Part shown: positions 6,392 through 10,944 of the stretch, one piece after another
How positions within the stretch are numbered: the first letter of the stretch is position 1
How the letters are laid out: each line of letters opens with the position of its first letter
From: Candidatus Aegiribacteria sp.
GTDB taxonomy: Bacteria; Fermentibacterota; Fermentibacteria; Fermentibacterales; JCC-6
NCBI GenBank assembly: GCA_030642525.1
Contig: DAOWNO010000035.1
Location: forward strand, 1 to 10,944
DNA: 10,944 bases
Direction: 5' to 3'
The notes under the pieces: generated by a model
Database searches by the model: none
Seen by the model: only the letters and a program-made list of their open reading frames with translations
Told to the model about the DNA's origin: nothing
Program-made: the position numbers and the translations under genes

Positions 6392-6543
6392 CAATGAAGC
6401 ATCGGCATAAAAAACACACAGCTGGCTATAATACCCGCATATTATCAGAAAATACATCCAGTATTCTCCTCAAATCTCCGAGTATTCGTTCAAAGCTGCG
6501 AGCCTATTCTGCTCAATGCACATTATCGGACAAGATGCTAGTA
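6375..6543. mobile_element. MITE-like non-coding cassette upstream of leuS
   Basis: TGTCCGACAATG at 6385-6396 is an inverted copy of CATTATCGGACA at 6521-6532 (11 of 12 positions; GCAT follows within one or two bases on both sides). The pair is flanked by an identical 7-bp direct repeat GCTAGTA at 6375-6381 and 6537-6543, as expected of a target-site duplication. The interior of roughly 155 bp has no credible gene. Inside lies a small AT stem (ATAATA 6428-6433 with TATTAT 6440-6445). Terminal inverted repeats plus direct flanks in a short non-coding unit fit a miniature inverted-repeat element or an insertion-sequence remnant; no family is recognised. The 3-4 nt between flank and repeat on each side are imperfect, so exact ends are uncertain. 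Confidence 0.5.
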
Positions 6544-6556
6544 TGAAGATAAACAC

Positions 6557-6584
6557 TTCAACAGTAAAGTATACCCTGGTTGAA
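6557..6584 (-). terminator. Weak hairpin after the PAS/GAF gene
   Basis: TTCAACAG at 6557-6564 pairs with CTGGTTGAA at 6576-6584 with one bulged base. It begins 2 nt past the stop of the PAS/GAF gene. The tract after it on the - strand is GTGTTTATCTTC, so any terminator activity would be modest. Confidence 0.3.
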
Positions 6585-6586
6585 TA

Positions 6587-9500
6587 TCATTTCCAGCAGG
6601 GCAACAGAATAGTAAGCGATGAAAAACCATCATCCGGTTTGAGAGCTCCTCCGGAGAGTCTCAGTATCAGGGAAATAAGAAATACTTCAGAAGCCGGGGT
6701 CAATCCGCTGCTGAAATCAAATGGAGTACTGATATCAGAAGAATCATCCGATATTCCTGAAAGCACTCTTCCGTCCGAACACCGCATGTTTATTCTGATG
6801 AACAGCTCCGTTCCTTTATTGAGATCAGCCGGTTCCTTGATTTCTCTCCTGTTGACAAGTGATATGTTAAAAACCGGATTACTGCTCGGACAGACAACAT
6901 AGCACAGCTGTGATATCACTTTCCAGAGGAGGTCAATATTGCCGCAGATATCATACAATTCACCCGATATGGATATGTTCGGAGGCAGTAATCCATTCTC
7001 CAGAAACGCTGATTTGATTTTGTCCAGGAACAACTCAGGATCTATCTGCTCAGGCACATAATTCCATACATTCTGGAGCAACCGAAGATACAGATAATCC
7101 TTGGTCAAACCCTCAAAAGCATATCTGGCGGTATTAAGAACAGCAGCGACAGGGTGACCTGGATTCAGAACTTCCTTTATCCGAATAAAGCCCCTGCCGA
7201 TTGAAGTAGAGAGATCATCAAGCACGTCAAGAAGCGCGTAAGCAGCACCTTCACTTTTTTCAAGATATTCAAGCTGAGAAAGATATGATGGCTCAGATAC
7301 AGGCCACCAGATAATAATCGGTTCTGCGTCAAGTCCATTAAGAGCTACTGCAGCAACCTGCAGATTTTCTCCTTTTTCGGTTTTCAGAAGCATATTCAAT
7401 CGGCCGATCTTGAGTATACCCAGCATCATTGAATCAAGATACATCCAGTCTGAACCTTTGAATACATCATACACTGATCTGTTTGAAACAATGCTATCTG
7501 TAATCTGGATCCAGGTCGAGAGCAGAATTCTACCGCTGCTGTTTGTAATAAGGAATTGTCCAGCTGCCTTTTCCGCAATGAAAGCAAAGCGCCGCCCGAC
7601 AGCTGTTTTTTCAAGTTCGCTACATGTTCTGGCAACATTTCTCGCAAAATCATTCAGAGCGGAGTATTCTTTACCTCCCTGAAACAAACACTCTCCGATT
7701 GAGTCTGTATCAGTCTCAATAGCCAGTTTCCAGCGATGAGATACTATATCGTCTGATTTGGGATCGTACGACGTTCTTGTGATGGTATTTATTCCTCGAA
7801 TGCTCAGAGTAATCCTGGATGCACCGGATATCTCAAGAAAAGCAGTTGCCGCAGCTTCCACAACCTTCGTTCTGTCTGAGGCGGAAAGCAATGAAGATGT
7901 TCCTCTGCTGAGGGCTGTATACATATCAGCTGCCTTCTTCGCTGTCTGTATACTGTAAATGTCATCAGACTTGATTCCGGAAACAATCAAAACAGGTTCA
8001 AGATTTCCGCCTTCCACTGATTCAGCTCTTGAAAGGCGCCATGCGCACCTCGTTTTGGTTCCATTCTGATTCGTAACTTCCCACGATTCAGGATACTCTG
8101 AAGCTCCATTCCGGGCAATCCTCTGTACCGCGGCTATTCCACCGATATCATCAAACAGAATACTTGCAGCTAATTCAGTCCTGCTCGTTGCAAGATCAAA
8201 AGACACCCCGGTAAGTGCTTCCATCGGATCATTCCAGAGAATGACAGACCAGTCGATTCTGAAAACCGCAACCGGGATATCGAGGGCAGTGATAATGTTG
8301 CCGGCAAGTTTACTCTGTCTATTCAGCAGAAGATCCAGATGTTCAATTTCAGTTGTTTTATCAACGGAACTCAATAAAAGCTCAAGTATCTGTGTTGATG
8401 TTTCCGCAAGCGAGAATACCTCTGATCCAGCCGTATTCTCAATATCAGCTGCAATGATGTAACCATAGTTCTTTTCATCCGATTCAATTGGAAATATGAA
8501 ACAACTCCCGAACCATGAATTAAGGACTCCCAACTCGTCTCCATTGAGCTGATACTTGGAATGCGATTCAATCATAAAAGAGGCAAGGCGCAGGTCGGAA
8601 AATGATCCGGGAACATCCTCAGGCCATTTTGCAGTTTTTCCTGCAAGTACAGTATCACCCAGAGCATCTGAAATATAGACCGCAACCGCTTTTGCAGAAA
8701 AACATTTCTGCAGGACTTCAGCTATCCTGTCCAGATTGTCAGATTGATCGGAGAAGTATATCGATGCAAGCGTGTTTATCTCCTTGATATTGTTCTGGTA
8801 GGTATTGTACTTCTCAAACAGGATCGATTTCTCTGATACATCCTCAAAAATCCCGACAGCATAGAAAACAGCTCCGGATTCCTCTGCAATAGGTTTGATA
8901 TTCTGTGAAATGACCCTTCTGGTTTCATCCGGAAGAGCAAATCTGACTATCCTTGCCATTTCATTCTCTTTATTGCCTTGACCATCGAAAAGGGTTCTGG
9001 TCTGATCTTCTACAATGGCAAAACTCTCCCTCGGAAGGATCTCATTCAGATGAATACCCAGAAGATTCTCAACAAGCCCGAACATCCGGCCAAATGCGCG
9101 GTTAGCAACGAGTATCCGATAATCCTTGTCAAACAGTACCAATCCCGTACTAACTGAATGAAAGTAAGCCTGATTCATCTTTCTGCTTGTTCTCAGACGG
9201 TTTTCTGCCTGAAAACTCTCGGTTGTCTCAAAACAGGTTCCAATAACTCCTGGTCCTCCGGGGGAGAAAGTGCTGTCAACTCTCCTCTGGCCGTCAAGAT
9301 GGCATTCAACTCTGATCTGCTTACCGTCAAGAACCATCTGAATAACGTTATCCCATGAATAGAGAATCGGAGAGGTCAGCACATCCTGAAGCTGCTTACC
9401 CATAACATGCTGTTTGGAAATTCTGAAGATGCTGGTCATAGCTTTGTTCCAGAGAACGATATTCCCGGTTCTGTCGGTAACAACAACACCGGCTCCAAGT

Positions 9501-9838
9501 TCATCAAGCATGATATTGCCGCCGTCCTGAAGATCCGGCGTATCGAACAGCAGTATTTCGGCACGGTCATTTTCAGTACATACAGTTCCTGTGAATGATG
9601 AAGTGGATATCTGAACAGGAGCTTCTGGCAACCCGCTGGAAAGAATGCCTGCTACTTCTGCAGGCAATAGAGTCAGTGGGTCCGGAGAATTTATCAGCCT
9701 TCTGGCGGAAACTCCAAGTATTCCGGCACTGTCTCCGGATACAAGTACAACTCCTGAATCCGGTGTCCAGGCAATTCTCACCCACCCGCCGGAAGGCCGG
9801 GAGTATTTGGATCCTTTATTCATTCTTACTGCAACCAC
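6587..9838 (-). CDS. Multi-PAS/GAF sensor protein with degenerate histidine kinase core
   Basis: The 1083-residue product has no signal peptide or membrane segment, so it should be cytoplasmic. Visible modules: a diverged PAS-like start (about 15-100); PAS (about 108-205, DELGAGVVVTDRTGNIVLWNKAM); PAS (about 222-337, STGLVLFDKDYRILVANRAF); GAF-like (about 345-492); PAS (about 508-625, ALDIPVAVFRIDWSVILWND); GAF-like (about 630-745); a diverged PAS (about 750-850); then a DHp-like helix pair (about 862-925) and an HATPase-like end (about 932-1083, closing with LRLSGGALKPDDGFSSLTILLP). The kinase core lacks its key residues: Asp871 stands where the His is expected in the H-box, Gln978 and Val981 replace the N-box Asn residues, and DxGxG and GxGLG are missing. 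It starts at GTG 9838 or ATG 9823; neither has a clear ribosome binding site. The stop of the barrel gene is 3 nt upstream. Confidence 0.85.
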   Translation of the reverse strand: MVAVRMNKGSKYSRPSGGWVRIAWTPDSGVVLVSGDSAGILGVSARRLINSPDPLTLLPAEVAGILSSGLPEAPVQISTSSFTGTVCTENDRAEILLFDTPDLQDGGNIMLDELGAGVVVTDRTGNIVLWNKAMTSIFRISKQHVMGKQLQDVLTSPILYSWDNVIQMVLDGKQIRVECHLDGQRRVDSTFSPGGPGVIGTCFETTESFQAENRLRTSRKMNQAYFHSVSTGLVLFDKDYRILVANRAFGRMFGLVENLLGIHLNEILPRESFAIVEDQTRTLFDGQGNKENEMARIVRFALPDETRRVISQNIKPIAEESGAVFYAVGIFEDVSEKSILFEKYNTYQNNIKEINTLASIYFSDQSDNLDRIAEVLQKCFSAKAVAVYISDALGDTVLAGKTAKWPEDVPGSFSDLRLASFMIESHSKYQLNGDELGVLNSWFGSCFIFPIESDEKNYGYIIAADIENTAGSEVFSLAETSTQILELLLSSVDKTTEIEHLDLLLNRQSKLAGNIITALDIPVAVFRIDWSVILWNDPMEALTGVSFDLATSRTELAASILFDDIGGIAAVQRIARNGASEYPESWEVTNQNGTKTRCAWRLSRAESVEGGNLEPVLIVSGIKSDDIYSIQTAKKAADMYTALSRGTSSLLSASDRTKVVEAAATAFLEISGASRITLSIRGINTITRTSYDPKSDDIVSHRWKLAIETDTDSIGECLFQGGKEYSALNDFARNVARTCSELEKTAVGRRFAFIAEKAAGQFLITNSSGRILLSTWIQITDSIVSNRSVYDVFKGSDWMYLDSMMLGILKIGRLNMLLKTEKGENLQVAAVALNGLDAEPIIIWWPVSEPSYLSQLEYLEKSEGAAYALLDVLDDLSTSIGRGFIRIKEVLNPGHPVAAVLNTARYAFEGLTKDYLYLRLLQNVWNYVPEQIDPELFLDKIKSAFLENGLLPPNISISGELYDICGNIDLLWKVISQLCYVVCPSSNPVFNISLVNRREIKEPADLNKGTELFIRINMRCSDGRVLSGISDDSSDISTPFDFSSGLTPASEVFLISLILRLSGGALKPDDGFSSLTILLPCWK

Positions 9839-9841
9839 GCT

Positions 9842-10944
9842 TTAACGTATATAAGTCAGGCCGAAACAGAATTGTGTCCAGGAATCATCAACGTAATCAG
9901 AATACTCTTTCGGGAAAGATGTACTTTTCCGGGATCTTCCGCTGTGAAACATAGCACACTCAAAAATAATGCAGTCGCAGGTGTAATTCCCGCCCACAGA
10001 AAATGCGGTTCCCACGCGGTTCATATTCTCGCCCTCGTAGAAACCGACTCCGGTGAACAGGTTAACGTCGTTCCGGACAGGAACTTCCAGAGACAGTTTG
10101 CCGTTGAAATAATTGTCTTCAAAAATACTGATAACTTCACCCTCGAAACCCATTCTGATATTGTGTATATGTTCAGCCCTCGCTCTTCCTGCTATGGAAA
10201 TACGAGATTGGTAATGATCCGATCCGGATGTATAAGATGCGCCCATTCCTGTAGCCTCGTCACCAAAAAGAATTCCGGCATGGTAACAGAAATCACTGTC
10301 TTCCCAGCTCCAGTTGGATACTGAGTCTAATTCGGGAGTGAAGTAAAAATCCCACATGTAACTGTATTCGACTTTGCCGAATCTCATTCCGGTCGACAGC
10401 CCAACGGTTAAATTATCTTTCAGACTCCATGACATACCGCCCAGAGCTTCCCATAGACCACCTGAAGCCTCAAGTATTTCAACTATTGCAATACCCGGAT
10501 AAGAAGGATCATCGGGCATATAGTGTGTACCATTGTACTGGTGATCGGATACCTTTGCAAGGCCGCCGGAAAGAACAATATCCGATCCGACACGAAACGC
10601 AATCGCTCCGGATAGCGAGCCCAGACCCTGATTGGAGCGTTGTATTACGCTTGTGCTGTCAATAACTTCCTCTGTCCACGCAATCGCAGATGAGGAAATC
10701 GATCCTTCAAATCGGTTAATGCTGTGAAGAGAAGCCGGATTTATGAACAGAGCAGCAGGTCCATCTGAACCAAAGACTCTGATGCCAACCAAGGCTGCCG
10801 ATTTTATACTGATGACATCAATGCTGTTGCCCAAATTAAGAGCATCATGATATCCATATCCCTCACTGCTTCCCGCAAAGCATAAAACCAGGAACAGCTG
10901 CAGGAGAATCAGACTGATTATCGAATTGGTTCCTGTGTGAACAG
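9842..10944 (-). CDS. Outer-membrane beta-barrel protein, PorV/TraF-like (5' end outside window)
   Basis: The frame is open through the right edge. Its first visible part reads SIISLILLQLFLVLCFAGSSEGYG, a signal-peptide hydrophobic core and cleavage region, followed by DALNLGNSIDV and VFGSDGPAALFINPASLHSI. The latter matches the N-terminal block of PorV/UPF0164/TraF-type barrels (…DGxxALxxNPAxL). The remaining about 300 residues are alternating amphipathic strands rich in Gly, Ser, Tyr and Phe (for example LTVGLSTGMRFGKVEYSYMWDFYF), ending WTQFCFGLTYIR, a typical terminal strand. About 366 residues are visible. A TTG at 10834 must not be taken as the start, since it would cut off the export signal; the true start lies just beyond the window. 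It is likely co-transcribed with the PAS/GAF gene. Cargo or role is unknown. Confidence 0.72.
   Translation of the reverse strand, partial: VHTGTNSIISLILLQLFLVLCFAGSSEGYGYHDALNLGNSIDVISIKSAALVGIRVFGSDGPAALFINPASLHSINRFEGSISSSAIAWTEEVIDSTSVIQRSNQGLGSLSGAIAFRVGSDIVLSGGLAKVSDHQYNGTHYMPDDPSYPGIAIVEILEASGGLWEALGGMSWSLKDNLTVGLSTGMRFGKVEYSYMWDFYFTPELDSVSNWSWEDSDFCYHAGILFGDEATGMGASYTSGSDHYQSRISIAGRARAEHIHNIRMGFEGEVISIFEDNYFNGKLSLEVPVRNDVNLFTGVGFYEGENMNRVGTAFSVGGNYTCDCIIFECAMFHSGRSRKSTSFPKEYSDYVDDSWTQFCFGLTYIR

Noticed and set aside
10832..10834. TTG as the start of the barrel protein gene
   Set aside because: The frame is open upstream to the window edge and encodes a signal peptide, so the true start is outside the window.
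1..10944. tRNA or rRNA genes, CRISPR array, intact transposase
   Set aside because: No cloverleaf-like block, regularly spaced direct repeats, or transposase motifs were seen on either strand.

Overview
The window looks like chromosomal DNA of a Gram-negative-type (diderm) bacterium of moderate GC. An outer-membrane beta-barrel protein, an exported small protein and a large cytoplasmic multi-PAS/GAF sensor support a two-membrane cell. The style (long multi-PAS proteins, PorV/TraF-like barrel, bacterial LeuRS) resembles FCB-group or candidate-phylum bacteria such as Fermentibacteria, but the sequence alone does not fix the lineage.

Layout. Positions 1-542 (+) hold the 3' end of a MazE-like antitoxin overlapping a MazF/PemK-type toxin by an ATGA junction. 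Positions 543-925 are non-coding or decayed; one reading frame, broken by stops, contains an unmistakable N-terminal piece of a PAS domain. A strong rho-independent hairpin at 924-953 closes this side and lies at the tail of the opposing gene. From about 3702 down to 938 (-) runs a compact gene string: exported acidic protein, YwbE-family protein, OsmC-family protein, GNAT acetyltransferase and metallo-beta-lactamase-fold hydrolase, with short gaps or overlaps. Positions 3871-6333 (-) hold leuS. Positions 6334-6586 are intergenic and contain an MITE-like cassette with inverted repeats and 7-bp direct flanks. Positions 6587-9838 (-) encode a 1083-residue PAS/GAF protein whose histidine kinase core has lost its catalytic residues. 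Only 3 nt upstream, 9842-10944 (-) encodes a beta-barrel protein whose start lies beyond the right edge.

How genes fit together. The barrel gene and the PAS/GAF gene form a likely operon, so the degenerate sensor may be functionally tied to an envelope protein. The OsmC-GNAT-MBL string looks like a small detoxification/housekeeping cluster.

No complete, clearly novel multi-gene system is apparent. The most useful signals are: (1) a pseudo-histidine-kinase with five PAS-like and two GAF-like modules; (2) a one-base frameshift in osmC that removes its C-terminal cysteine, with the GNAT start placed just after the ancestral stop; (3) an MITE-like element upstream of leuS; (4) a short palindromic repeat present twice, one copy of which now encodes the C-terminus of the MBL-fold protein.
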